Source of the DNA: Mrakia gelida
Taxonomy: Eukaryota; Basidiomycota; Tremellomycetes; Cystofilobasidiales; Mrakiaceae
Direction: 5' to 3'
Length of the DNA: 64,000 nt
Assembly (NCBI GenBank): GCA_024345305.1
Contig: BRON01000005.1
Span: forward strand, 1,550,001-1,614,000
Part shown: positions 45,871-56,104 of the stretch, piece by piece
Layout: every line of letters begins with the position of its first letter
How positions within the stretch are numbered: position 1 is the stretch's first letter
The notes under the pieces: generated by a model
What the model was told of the DNA's origin: nothing
Databases searched by the model: none
What the model saw: the letters and a program-made list of their open reading frames with translations, nothing else
Made by a program: the position numbers and the translations under genes

Positions 45871-47371
45871 TCAACCCTTCTTCGACGCGCCGCCTCCTCT
45901 CCCTCGTCCCTCCCTCCCACCGCCGCCTCGCTCCCGACCCTGACCCTTCTCCACCACCGCCCACCTCGCCTTCCCAGCCGCCTTCCTCCGATCGACCTGT
46001 TTCTCCTGCTCGATGACGAGCTTGGACGTGTTCTCCTTGCCGAGGAAGAAGTTGCGATCCACTGTGAACGAAACGGCGACGAGCGCGAAGGAGGAAGGGG
46101 ATGGGAGTCGGCGAACGAAGCGAAGCGAGTTGAGTCCGGTAGGAAGGACGGAGGGAAGAATGGACTCACTAGCAGTAGCGAAGAAAGCGCCCTTGAGCAT
46201 GTCGTCGATGAGTTCCGGGACGGACTGACAGATCCAGGCGACCTTGTTGGTTGAGTCGTCGCGGGCGGTGAAGAAGACTCGCTTGATGCCGGCCCTGGAG
46301 AGAAGAAAAGCAACAGATGAGGTCGAAGTCAGTTTCAGTAGCGACGAAGGTGTAGAAGGGAGGAGGAGAGAGGGAGGAAGTGGGAGGAGAGAGAGAGCTC
46401 GAGACAAAGACGATTAAGGCACTCACTCGTAAATCCAGCTCGCACACCTGAAGCAAGGTCTCGACTCCGCCAGGACTCCCGACTTGAGGATCCTACAGAC
46501 GTAGAGGTCCGCTCCGTAAGTAGCCTTGTTTCCTCGAGTTCGACGACCGGCTAAAGCAAAACAAAGCAAGAAGGGAGGCGGGTCAGCTCGAACGCCTCCT
46601 TCCTTCCTTCCCTTCGTCGAAGCTCAACAGTTCCCACCCTCCCTCCTCCGAGATAGAAGGAAGACGACTCACTTGAACTAGTGGACTTCGCAATAGTCTC
46701 CTTCAAGGTCTCGATAATCCTCCTCCCCAAAGCCTCGTTGACCATCAAACTGCAACTGTCGCTCTCGTTTTTCAAAGCACGACTCCTCCATGTCCGCCGC
46801 CGAATAGTCCTCGTCCCCACTGCTATTCGCTCCTCCGCACCCTCCTCCTCCAGCCGAAGAAGAAGAGGAGGAAGATCGTCTTCCTCCTACGGTCTTCCTC
46901 TGAGGGTATCCAGTCGATCGTCGGTTGTTAAACGGCGAGGAGGTGGCGGAGGAAGGGGAAGGAGGGGAGGTGGATCGGCGCTCCTGCTGCTGCTGGTGAG
47001 AGGTCCTGACCTGCCTGACTGGAGCTGAGTGGGAGAAGGAGGTTCGAGGAGGGGAGGACGAAGACGAGGTTGCCGTAAGGATTGCTCCCATCTCTGCGTG
47101 GAGGGAAGACTGGATCTCTCCGGCGAAGGCGGTTCGTCGAGAGTTGTGAGAGAGCGAGAGAACCTTCCCGCCAGAGAGGATCGCACACGCGTGCTTCTGA
47201 GACAATCGAAGAGATCAAAGAGCGAGAGTCAGTGCGAGCTCAAAGTGGCGTGAAGTAGCAGCGAGTGGGGAAGAGCAGAGAGAAGGGAAGGAGGGAGGGA
47301 CTCACCGAGGCGAGGTCACTCTGACGGGCCTCGTTTATCAAAAGAGACTGGACTCGGTTCGTTCGGCACAT
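45871..47371 (-). CDS. Cytidine/deoxycytidylate deaminase-fold protein
   Basis: Six exons (47371-47306, 47196-46841, 46749-46673, 46550-46427, 46294-46170, 46061-45871) give 312 residues. The zinc site is complete: HAE at 55-57 (SLHAEMGAIL) and PCFRC at 198-202, the CMP/dCMP deaminase signature in which Glu57 would shuttle the proton. About 85 low-complexity residues (Ser, Gly, Gln, Arg) separate the two halves; in typical deaminases they are about 30 apart. The second half has VCRILKSGVLAESRPC, GIKRVFFTA and VAWICQSVPEL, then a basic Gly/Arg-rich end. Substrate unknown: free base, nucleoside or RNA deamination are all open. The second intron (46750-46840) is inferred from frame; without it the protein stops at codon 199, before PCFRC. 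Family call good, details moderate. Confidence 0.76.
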
Positions 47372-47889
47372 TCTTGAAGAGAGTTGAGGGAAGGGGTGGG
47401 AGTGGAGTGTAGAGGCGAGCGAGAGAGTTGAAGTAAAGAGTTCAAAGCGGTTAGAGAACAGCAAGGGAGCAGGGAGGAGAGTTGAGCTCGAGTCAGAAAT
47501 CGAAGGGACCAAATCCGACTCTCCCTCCTCGCCTCTCTTCCCCTCTCGACCACCAGGATCGAAACAAATCTTTACGTGCGAGGACCTCAACCTCACCTTC
47601 CGGTCTCTGGTAGTCGGTGTCCCGAAACGAGTCTAGACATCTCTCTCGTCAACATCTCTGACTCTCTCGTTTCCCGATCAACGGCTTCCCAACCTTCTCC
47701 TTCGTTCGTCTCAGACGGACCCGTAGCAAGGCTTCGCCCGTTGGAGACCAGACGGCCGATTCATTCTAAGTCCTTTCTCCTTTGGGATCGATCCGAACCT
47801 CCTCATCTAAATGCCCGACTTCGTTCAAGAAGGATTTCGGACGACCTCTCCTCGTTCTCACCAACGACCACCACCGTCTCAACTTCGAC
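47372..47889. promoter_or_regulatory. Divergent region, deaminase gene / small membrane protein
   Basis: About 520 bp between divergent starts. Open frames pass through it on the plus strand but lack a domain and would only lengthen the next protein with a basic, Ser/Pro-rich leader. No TATA box is evident. Confidence 0.35.
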
Positions 47890-48580
47890 ATGTCTTCCTC
47901 TTCCCTCTCTTCATCTTCGACATCGAACGCCGTCGCCTCTTGCATCGTTTGCCTCCCTATCTACCTCCTCAAGGCCATCGTCTTCGTCCTCTCGAGACTT
48001 CTCGTTCGTCCCCTCCCTCGCTCTCCTCCCTCTCCCTCCTCTCGTCTCTCTCTCGAAGCTTACCCTTCTTTTCCTCTCCCCTCTTCAGAGCCTCCCCACC
48101 TCCACTCAACACAACTCCTCCCTCACCTCCTCAAGCTCCAGACCCTCCTTCACCCGCCGAAACCGAATCACCGCCCACCCACCTTCGCCTCGGTCGTTCA
48201 CCTTCACACCCGTCCCTCCTCCCTCCCCGTCACCCTTCTACTCCTCCGACGAATCCTCCTCGGACGAACCAGAATCCGAGGAGGACGAGGACGACGGGAT
48301 TCTCTACTTCTCCACCCCTTCCTCCTCAAGAAGAAACTCAACCTCGTCGTCGTCGTCGTCCAAGTTCGTCGCCTCAACAACCCACTCCCCTACCCACCTC
48401 TCCCACCCTCACTCCCAACCCACCAACCTCGTCAAACTAGCAACTCTGCACTCCCAACCCAAACCCACTCCGGCTCTATCAACTCCAGAGTTGGCGGAGA
48501 ACCCAATGAGCTTCACTTTCTCGCGTCCGAGTACACCGACGCGGGGGAGGTCGGTCGCTTCCCTTGAGGAGGTCGAGTGA
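47890..48580 (+). CDS. Small hypothetical membrane protein, Ser-rich
   Basis: Two exons (47890-48003 and 48089-48580) give 201 residues. Residues 13-38 form a hydrophobic segment with two cysteines (VASCIVCLPIYLLKAIVFVL), either a signal anchor or a lone membrane helix. The rest is Ser/Thr/Pro-rich with an acidic patch (DEPESEEDEDDGILYFS) and ends in basic-Ser stretches (FSRPSTPTRGRS). The intron starts with GTTCGT and the join restores one long open frame, which supports the model. I do not recognise a family. Longer frames starting at 47576 or 47782 pass through the intron unspliced and are not preferred. Confidence 0.6.
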
Positions 48581-49200
48581 GGAGGAGGGATTGGCGGATA
48601 TGTTGTTGGTTCCGGAGGTGTTGAGGAGGTTTTTCAGCTAAACTTCGGCTCTCGTTCTGCTTCGTTTCGTTTTCGGTCTCGTTCGTTTTCGCTCACCTCA
48701 AACGGTTTTTGTATCCCTCTTTAGCTTCCCGCGCATTTGTACCCGCTCTCTTCAGCATCATCATTCACTCTACGCTCGCATACGATTCAGTCTCTACTAG
48801 CATGGCATTCTTCTCTTTTCGAACGAACCGAATCAGTGCGAGAGCGGGAGAGGAAGAGGTCAGACTGAACTTCAACGTGAACGTTCACCGAGGAGGGAGG
48901 TCTCTGAGCGAGAATGCGAACTTCCAGAACGGACGCGCACCGATATCGAAAGGGTGAGGGTGGCAAGGCAAGGCAGGGGACGAAGGCGGGCTGAGACGAG
49001 ACGAAACGAAGAAGTCAAAAACCCCGACGCGTCTCGAAGAGGGAGGGTTTGAGTTTCTCGTTTCCTTCATTCCAACCTTCGTTGATCTTCGCTTCATCGA
49101 GAGTGAGAGGTTGTGACAGATAAGTCGATACGTAGATGAAACCACTCTAGGTCCAGTCTAGTAGCAACGCAGAACGCAGACGTCCGCTCGTCTCGTCGTC
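48581..49200. other. Convergent intergenic region
   Basis: About 620 bp between facing stops with T-rich sequence near 48650-48720 and purine-rich sequence later. Nothing gene-like seen. Confidence 0.4.
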
Positions 49201-51111
49201 TCAGATCACCCTGTTCTTCGCTCCCTTCCCATCCAGGAAATCCGCCAGCTGATCCACCGCTCCAGAGCAGGTTTCCTCTGCTGATTCTTCTGTGCTTGAT
49301 CCGCTGTTGAACGCCGAGGAGAAAAGAGGGACGGAAAAGAAGGGGGGGAGTGAGGGAAGGGGAAAGAGGAAGGGACGTAAGCACGAGTCCGAGCGCGACG
49401 AGAGTGAAGAAAGAGGAGAGAGAGCGAGACGAACATGTGAGGAAGACAGATGAGGTTGGGGAGGGAATTGATGATGAGGGTTCCGTAGTCTGCGGGACGG
49501 ACGGGCTCGGTGGACCAGACCTGAGAGAGAAGCGGAAGGGGAGAGGAGGAGGAGGGTGAGTGGAGTGAAGGGAGAGAGACGAGAACGAGACGCGACGAGC
49601 GAGGAAGTTGGACTCACGTCAACTCCAGCTCCTCCGATCCAGCCTTCGCGAAGAGCTTTCTCCAAGGCTTTTTCGTCGACAATACCTACGAGAGGAGCAA
49701 ACGGCAAAGGTGAGATCAGCGCTTGTCGTTTCTCGAACGCGAAGTAAGATCAACCAAAGCACGGTTCGTTTCTGGACGGACTCACCTCCTCTCGCAACAT
49801 TAACCAAGATCGACCCCTGCTTCATCCTCTTGAACTGCTCCTCTCCAAACATGTTCTTCGTCTGAGGGGTGAACGGGCAATGAAGCGTCACCACATCGGC
49901 CACGTCGAGCAGCGACTCGAGCGTCGAGTGACGCGTGTGAGGGATGGCTTTGAATCCTTTGGGGCAGTTCTCGGTCCACGCGAGAGGGGAGGAGGTGGGA
50001 GAGAAAATGTGGATGGGACAGGCGAAGGCGTGCTGATAGGACGAGGGGGAAACGTCGGAAGTCAGTGACGAGAAACGAAGAAAAGAGGAGAGGAGATAGG
50101 GGAGGGAAAGGGAGAAAGACGACGAACATGGAACAAATCTGCAGCCGCTCGAGCGATGGCTCCCATTCCGACGAGACCGACGGTACGTCCCTTGAGGGAG
50201 TGACCGAGGACGTCCATGGAGATGACGTTTTCTCCTCGCTGGAGACGAGAGTCGATGTCCTTGATCCGTCGAAGGAGGTTGAGAGCGAGGGTTAGGGTGA
50301 GCTCTGTGGAACGAGGAGGAAGGCATGTGAGTCAGTCAAAAGCTCGGACACAAGAGGAAGAGGAGAAGCTCCATACTGACCTGCTACAGTGTAGGCGTTC
50401 ATTCCTGGTGAGAACGACGAGGGGAAGAGGAGACGAGGTCAGTGAACGAGGTTGGTTTTGAGTCGCCGCTGGAAGATGAAGCGAAGGCTCACCAGGCAAC
50501 GCCATGACGGGGATACCAAGCTCCTGGGCAGTGGTAGCGTCTATCTGCATAAGTGAGACAGGAAAAAAGGTCAGCCTGTGAGCCGAGACGAGACTTGGGA
50601 GCTCGAGAGACAAGGACGAAAGAAAGGGAGTCGAGCTCACCGAGTCGAAGCCCGCTCCAGTTCGAGAGATAGCAAGCAACTTCTTCGTCTTCAAGAGCGA
50701 CTCCCTTCCCATCTTGCCTTGACGAAGGATCTGGTCATCATCGGAGAAAGAAAGAGCGAGGTCAGCTTCGAAACGAGTGGACGAGCGGCCCTCAAACAAG
50801 GGAAGGAAGGGAAAAACGAGCTCGAGCTCACCATCCCATCAGCAAGCAAAAACGCAGCCTCCTCCGTCGCATCTTCGTGAGTAAGAACAGTTCCAAACCG
50901 AGCCTTAGCATGCTCCAAGGACTATCGAGTGCAAGGGTGAGCAGAAAAGGTCAGCTCAAAGGGAAGGGACGAGTGACTCGAAGAGCTGGAGAAGGGCCGC
51001 CAGCCGAAGTGCGAGAGGACGAACGAGAGCGTGGATGGGGTTTGGGATCCAAACGGTAGCGTTCTTGGCTGCTACGAGAGGTCTTTGGGTAGCTGGGAAG
51101 ATGGAGCCCAT
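49201..51111 (-). CDS. D-isomer-specific 2-hydroxyacid dehydrogenase (phosphoglycerate dehydrogenase-like)
   Basis: Ten exons (51111-51025, 50921-50832, 50730-50641, 50544-50493, 50404-50381, 50303-50128, 50032-49786, 49685-49618, 49520-49435, 49303-49201) give 340 residues. The NAD fold shows VGLVGMGAIARAAADL (G160, G162), and the catalytic triad of the family is in place: Arg254 in NVARGG, Glu283 in VWSTEP and His306 in LPHIGSSTEE. ISRTGAGFDS and LGIPVMALPG are the substrate-domain turn and hinge. Length is near that of short PGDH, glyoxylate or hydroxypyruvate reductases; the C-terminal ACT domain of Ser3/Ser33 is absent, so serine synthesis is possible but not certain. Alternatives are D-lactate or glyoxylate reductase. 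GMGAIA replaces GXGXXG at its last position. Confidence 0.87.
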
Positions 51112-51566
51112 GTTCGTGAAAGAAGGGAGTGAAATGTGGAAAGGGAAAGACGTGGTTTGTGGAGAGAGAGAAAGAGGGAGGGAGGAAGGCCGCTGGCGAA
51201 GAGCTCAAATGGCCACGGCGAGGACCGAAGAATGTCGAAAGCTTTCGTAGTTGTGGTAGAGCTTGTATCTAACCTGGTAAAGGATGACATATAGCTTGCA
51301 GCAGACGTGGGAAGTTAAAGCTGGAATCCGACGAGACTTCCTTTCGAAGATCCGCGAGCCCTCGTGGCAGGAGATGGGAGGAGACGCGAAGAGCCATGTT
51401 CATAGACGACCGAGGGTATGGACGTTGAGAGCGGGTAGAAGTCTGATTGGAAAAAGTGGGAGGAGGATCAGCTGCTGATGTCACGGGAAAAGCGAGAAGA
51501 TACGAGAACGAGAGCTCACTCGGTTTGGAAATTACGACGCGTCCGATCCCGTTTGATGGTCTCGTC
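51112..51566. other. Region holding the F-box gene's 3' UTR (with intron) and the dehydrogenase promoter
   Basis: About 455 bp between two minus-strand genes. The minus strand shows a complete intron at 51519-51443 (GTGAGC donor, CTGAT branch, AG after ATC) starting 47 nt past the F-box stop codon. The rest should hold the promoter of the dehydrogenase gene. Confidence 0.5.
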
Positions 51567-53020
51567 TCAGTGCGTACCCTCCGCCTGCGAGTCGACCTGA
51601 GAGCCGAACAAGAAGAACAAGAAAAGAAGGAGAAGAAGAGAGTCAGTACCCGAAACCGGTTCTGTTCGATGAAGGGGGAGGCGAACGAGAGGTCGAGCGA
51701 GCAAAGAACAAAACTCACCGAGGCAGGGTAAACGAACCGACTTCCGTTCTCGAGATCCCACGACCAGATCACATCCAGCAAGTCGAACCATTTCCTGTTC
51801 TTCTCGAGCCACTCGGGGAGTTCCTGAAGGAAGGACGGCTGTCCCTTGAGGTGGACGCGCGACGTGGGTCCGAACCATTCCCGGACGCCGATGACTAGCC
51901 CAACGAAGAAAGCGGCACCGCAGGCATCCAGTCTTGTTGATGATGGTGGGAAGACGCGGAGAGCGTCATGGTGGGCGTCGAGAAGGCGACCTCCTTCGCC
52001 TTGAAACTCCAACATCGCGTCGAGGGCGATTCGGCACTCGCGAGGTCGTCCATTCCCGAAGAGCTTCTCCACCAAGACTGTCCTCCTCTGAGCTCTCGAC
52101 TCGTTGAAGGCGATATCCATGGGGTCCTCGTAGTCCATGTACGCCAGCTCAGCGAGGTCTTCCGGTATTTCGCCCTCGACCTCCCCCAGCGAGAGGCGGC
52201 AGACCTCAACGACCCTTCGCCCGTCCTCCTCCTTCGTACTGTGGTCGTCCTCTTCACCGAGGAAGCAAACGGCGTCGAGAGGAGTTTGGCGAGAGGGAAC
52301 CTCGAGGGGACACACGTAAACATGAGGTCCCTGGGGAGGATGAGGGATGGGAGGTTGGACTCCGAGGACGATGGCGACCTCCTTGACGAACGACCAGAGT
52401 TTCCTTCCGTCCTCTCCTGCGAAGAGACCATGCTCGGGGTCGAAGAAGGTGATCCAGTGGGAGGGGCGAGAGATGGTGATGGATTGGAAAAAGATGGGGA
52501 GGCAGAGCTCTCGGAATCCTTTGGAGATGAGGAGGAGGGGTGAGGTGCCGACGAGGTGGTGAGGATACGACGAGGGAGTGAGCTTCGAGGGTCGAAGGAA
52601 AGTGTACTTGAGAATTTGCTCGATGATTTCGACGGGGAGCGCTGGTTTCAGGGCAAAGGAGAAGAGGAAACAAGAGTTGGGGGCTGAATCAGCGGGCTGA
52701 AGACGAACGAGGGGAGGAGATGAGCTCGACACCTCCCTTCCATCCCCTTCCTCTCCCGACCCCGCCCTTGACGAAACGCAGACTTACCAGGGATGAGATG
52801 ATTAAACTCAGCTTCTTCGACATCCTTCAGACCGGGAGAAGGCTATACGAGAGAGGGGAGGGGAGAGTTAGGAAGAGCGAAGAAGTAGGAAGGGGTTGGC
52901 TCGAGACGAAGGGACGAAGGAGCTCACCTCGGCAGACTCCTCCTTCTTGGGATCCTGATGTTCATTCCTACCTAGACCAGATCGAGATTCGTCCGAGTGG
53001 GTGTCCTTTGAATCTTCCAT
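51567..53020 (-). CDS. F-box-like protein, family copy A
   Basis: Exons 53020-52928, 52842-52788, 52641-51719 and 51596-51567 give 366 residues. ALPVEIIEQILKYTFLRPSK followed by LLLISKGFRELCLPIFF and SITISRPSHWITFFDPEHG is the F-box-like block shared with the genes at 19138-20654 and 56105-57700. Farther on, WSFVKEVAIVLGV, AELAYMDYEDPMDIAF, RRTVLVEKLFGNGRP and LLDVIWSWDLENGSRFVYP also align among the three. The N-terminal 48 residues are acidic and polar. F-box proteins of the SCF complex bind Skp1 and a substrate; no substrate domain is recognisable. The last coding exon is only 30 nt. The family looks lineage-restricted, though I cannot search. Confidence 0.75.
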
Positions 53021-53188
53021 GATCGAGATGTAGATGTAGAAGAGGGTGGAAGGTGTGAGGAAGGAAGGGACGACCTTCCTCGAAATGAGCTTAGCCTTCT
53101 GGGTCGAGCTCGCCTTCCTTCCTTCCCTCTCACCACCATCGTCTCAAAACTTACTCAAACGACTCCCCACCCCTTCTTCATATCTCCT

Positions 53189-53683
53189 ATGTCCCCTCTC
53201 TCCAACTTCGTCCCGTCGACCTACAAGGGCGCTCCGTCCTCCGAGCCCTCCACTCCCATCACTCCCTCCCCCTCCTTCTCAGACGTCGAAGAGGAGTGCG
53301 TCTCGTGTCGAATCATCGGAGGATCAACGTTCGCTGGTCTCGGAGGATATGCCATCTACGAATCCATCCACCAAGGAGCTCTTAGGAAGGGAGGGGATCC
53401 AAAGACGAGGGTCATGTCATTGGGTGCTCTCGGTTCAGGTCAGCCCAGCTTGCTTCTTTGGGCTCGAACGAACGAGGAACACAGAGAGAGAAGCTGACTT
53501 TCTCGATGATGGCTTGGCTCGCTTGCAGCCATGGTTGTTCTCGGGCTTGGAAGACTCGCTGGCATGAGGATTCCCGGAGGACCAGGTTCTCACAAGGTTG
53601 CAGCGGAGGGGGGAGCGACCTCGTCGACAGCGTCGATGCTCGCTTCGGGCATCAAGTCTACAGAGTCTCTAAAGTCGGAGTAG
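53189..53683 (+). CDS. DMAC1-like (DUF4536) small mitochondrial membrane protein
   Basis: Two exons (53189-53438, 53529-53683) give 134 residues. Residues 36-56 read ECVSCRIIGGSTFAGLGGYA, the CXXC plus glycine-rich helix pattern of the DMAC1/TMEM261-like family. In animals DMAC1 helps assemble the distal membrane arm of complex I. A second hydrophobic segment crosses the exon join (LGALGSG then AMVVLGLGRLAGM), so two membrane helices are likely. The C-terminus is Ser/Thr-rich. Presence beside a NDUFB8 gene 43 kb away fits a complex I function in mitochondria. The family call is from one motif and is moderate. Confidence 0.66.
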
Positions 53684-54687
53684 TATGACTCATTTGTGCT
53701 GTACTCTCACTCCGGCTGCTGAGAGCCTTCGCTATGGCCGAGGGGTCTCTCGAGAGGAAGGGAAGAAGGAGGAAAGGGTGAGGAGTCTCGTCGACTCGAT
53801 TCGCGTCGCTCTGTCGAGTTCGGGGCAGAAGGGAACTGCCAGAGGGAAGGAGGGCTTCGTGAACAGGGTGAGAAATATCTTCTATATATCCCTTTGCTCG
53901 TCGCTCGACCTTCACTGACCTGATCTCACTTTTTCCCTTCCTTCTCAGCTCTTCCCTCAACCGCCTGATCCTTCTCGCCCAATCATCGTCTCGTCCATCC
54001 GTCACGCCTGATCTCTGAATGAACAGGGGGACATCCTCGCCTGGAACAAACCTACTCTTTGAGCGTGACTCAGCCTCGCATCTCAGCTGTAAGTTTCCTC
54101 TCTTCTTCCGTGCCCTCGACCACGCCTCCCGACGCGAGCTCGTCGTTTACCTCTTCCAGCACCACGTTTCGACTGCTGATCTGGTTTTTCTGTTTTAAAC
54201 AAGACAATCAACCGATACGGGACTGAACACTCCAGAGTTTCGACCGTATTTGGCTCTCGCGAAGCTGAAGAAGAGTGAGACGCTTCGAGGGAGACGCGTC
54301 GACTGATCAACTTTCGGCGGTCTCGTCGCAATGATACGCTAGACCGACACCGCTAAGACATGACCATCGTTTCGATGTGAGTTCTCTCTGTTCGAGCTCG
54401 ACTCGAGAACGACGCGTTGCTGATCTCGACCCCTTTCCTTCCCTCTTCCCTTCTCTCTTCGCTCAGACTCAACGCCTATGATCTCCATCAACTCTCTCAC
54501 TTTCTCACTTGCGATCTACGACCTTTATTTCTTCGCACGTTGAGTTCTGGCAGCGAGAAGGGAAAGTCTCCGTCGCGTCAAACGAAGCTCTCTCGCGAAC
54601 GAAAGCAAAACAACTCGAACAGAGCACGCGTAAAGATCGTAACTAACTAGATACTACCAAGATTCACCCAACTCCCGCCTCCCTCCC
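53684..54687. other. One kb stretch with spliced-transcript signs but no clear protein
   Basis: No open frame with a domain is present. On the plus strand three intron-like units follow the gene's usual pattern: 53868-53948 (GTGAGA, CTGAC, AG), 54089-54159 (GTAAGT, AG) and 54377-54466 (GTGAGT, CTGAT, AG). A minor reading links ATG at 54361 to 54467 and stop at 54650 for a 67-residue basic peptide, which I do not believe strongly. Spliced non-coding RNA or an extended 3' UTR of the preceding gene are the other options. Confidence 0.35.
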
Positions 54688-55966
54688 TCACCAGAAATAG
54701 CTATCGCTCCTCAACCCAGGCGCCTGGAACAAGTGGACGAGGGGAAGTTCGAGCGAGACGATGACGGCGGCGGTCTCTCCTTGATACGTCCCAGGGAACG
54801 CCTCGGGGTAGGTGCTAGGGTCCTCGTCTTCTGAGTCACCTCGAACGACGGCGAACTCTGGAGAGGATTGGAAGGTGGGAAAAAGGTGTCAGCTCTGAGT
54901 CGACGAGGTCGAGAAAGCGTCGACGCGTCAATCCGACTCGACTACTCACTGAACTTCCAGTCAGGCCTCATGGGCTCTTGTTTCCCAATATCAGGATCAT
55001 CGTCCTCCTTCCTCCAGTCCTTATCGTCGTTCCAACCCTCCGAGACCTTCTCCTCGAACCCTCCAGGCTTCTTCGGGACGGGGATGTCGGTGAACGGGTA
55101 ACAGTCCGGGAACGCGTCGCGGTCGCAAGCGACCTCCAACCCGAACAGCCCACTCCCTTCCTCCCTCTCGGGAACAAACCAGGTACTGGGGATAACGTTG
55201 ATGAAGACGGGGTCGGTGAAGGGGAGGCGAGAAGCTGAGTTGATGATGGATGGGAAGGGGAGGAGGGAGACCGGGTTCAACGCGTCGCTGTCTTCCTTGT
55301 CGTCGTCGGCCGAGAAAGGGAGAGCGGGAGGGACGAAGGTGCAGATTCCGGTGAGGGGATCGTAGGATTTCCTGTGAAGGAAGAAAGAGAGGGACTCAGG
55401 AGGGTGAAAGAAGAAGAGAGGGGAAGAAGAGAAGGTGACGTACAGGAAGAGTCGCACTTCCGGGGAGACAGGTTTGACTCGTTCCTCGTCCTCGTCCTCC
55501 TCCCCTTCGTCGAAGTCAGGCGAAGGAGGATTGTCGGTGAAGTGGATGCGAGGATCACACTCTTCGAAGGGTCCATCTTGAGGGCTGAAAGCAGAGATGA
55601 CGACCTGCAGGGACGGAGGCGGATGAGCGCGAAGAAGAGAGATCAGGAAGGTCGAGCTCCACCGACGCTTGATTTACTCGCCTTGATGTAGTCTCCTTCC
55701 CAGACTGGCTCCGTTCCAGTAGACTCCTCCTCGTCTGAATCCTCATCTCTCTTGACGATAAAGACCTTGGCGTTCTTGAAGGATCGAAGGAGGTACTCTT
55801 GAGCGATCTTCCTCCAGTATCGATTGACGGCGAGGAGAGGAAGGACGAGATGTCGAGAGTCCTCTCCTGAGAGGTGATCCAAGACGAGGTCGTGAAGGCT
55901 TGGGAAGCTGGTCGAGAAGAAGGTTGTTCGAGCAGGGAAGGAAGGAGGAGAAGAGGAGGAAGGCAT
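54688..55966 (-). CDS. F-box-like hypothetical protein with GC-AG intron
   Basis: Four exons (55966-55682, 55604-55444, 55371-54950, 54857-54688) give 345 residues. Residues 20-60 (FPSLHDLVLDHLSGEDSRHL, VLPLLAVNRYWRKIAQEYLL) have the pattern of an F-box start; the tail (KNAKVFIVKRDEDSDEEE) is acidic. The middle is rich in Asp, Glu and Pro (PDFDEGEEDEDEERVKPVSP; WNDDKDWRKEDDDPDIGK) and the end has YQGETAAVIVSLELPLVHLF. The first intron (55605-55681) starts with GC, not GT; no GT donor nearby keeps the frame. It is divergent by only 138 bp from the F-box gene on its right. Function unknown beyond the weak F-box. Confidence 0.66.
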
Positions 55967-56104
55967 GTTGTTTCGTTCGATGCAGGCAAGAGGGAGGGAG
56001 CGTCAGCTCGCCCTTTCCTCCCTTTTGGATTCAAGCGTGAGGCTCGCCTCTTCCTTCCCGACGGCCACCCACTACCAACTTTCGACTTGGAAGAATCAGA
56101 CGGA
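55967..56104. promoter_or_regulatory. Very short divergent promoter between two F-box-like genes
   Basis: 138 bp separate the start codons at 55966 (minus) and 56105 (plus), the shortest divergent gap in the window. It must drive both genes; no TATA box is visible. Confidence 0.45.

Noticed and set aside
47576..48580. Unspliced open frame of 334 codons
   Set aside because: It passes through a good GTTCGT...CTTCAG intron; the spliced model from 47890 gives a hydrophobic start and the same C-terminus.
51269..52732. Unspliced open frame of 487 codons on the minus strand
   Set aside because: It reads through introns on both sides of the last coding exon; the spliced form ends at 51567 and matches the length of the paralog.
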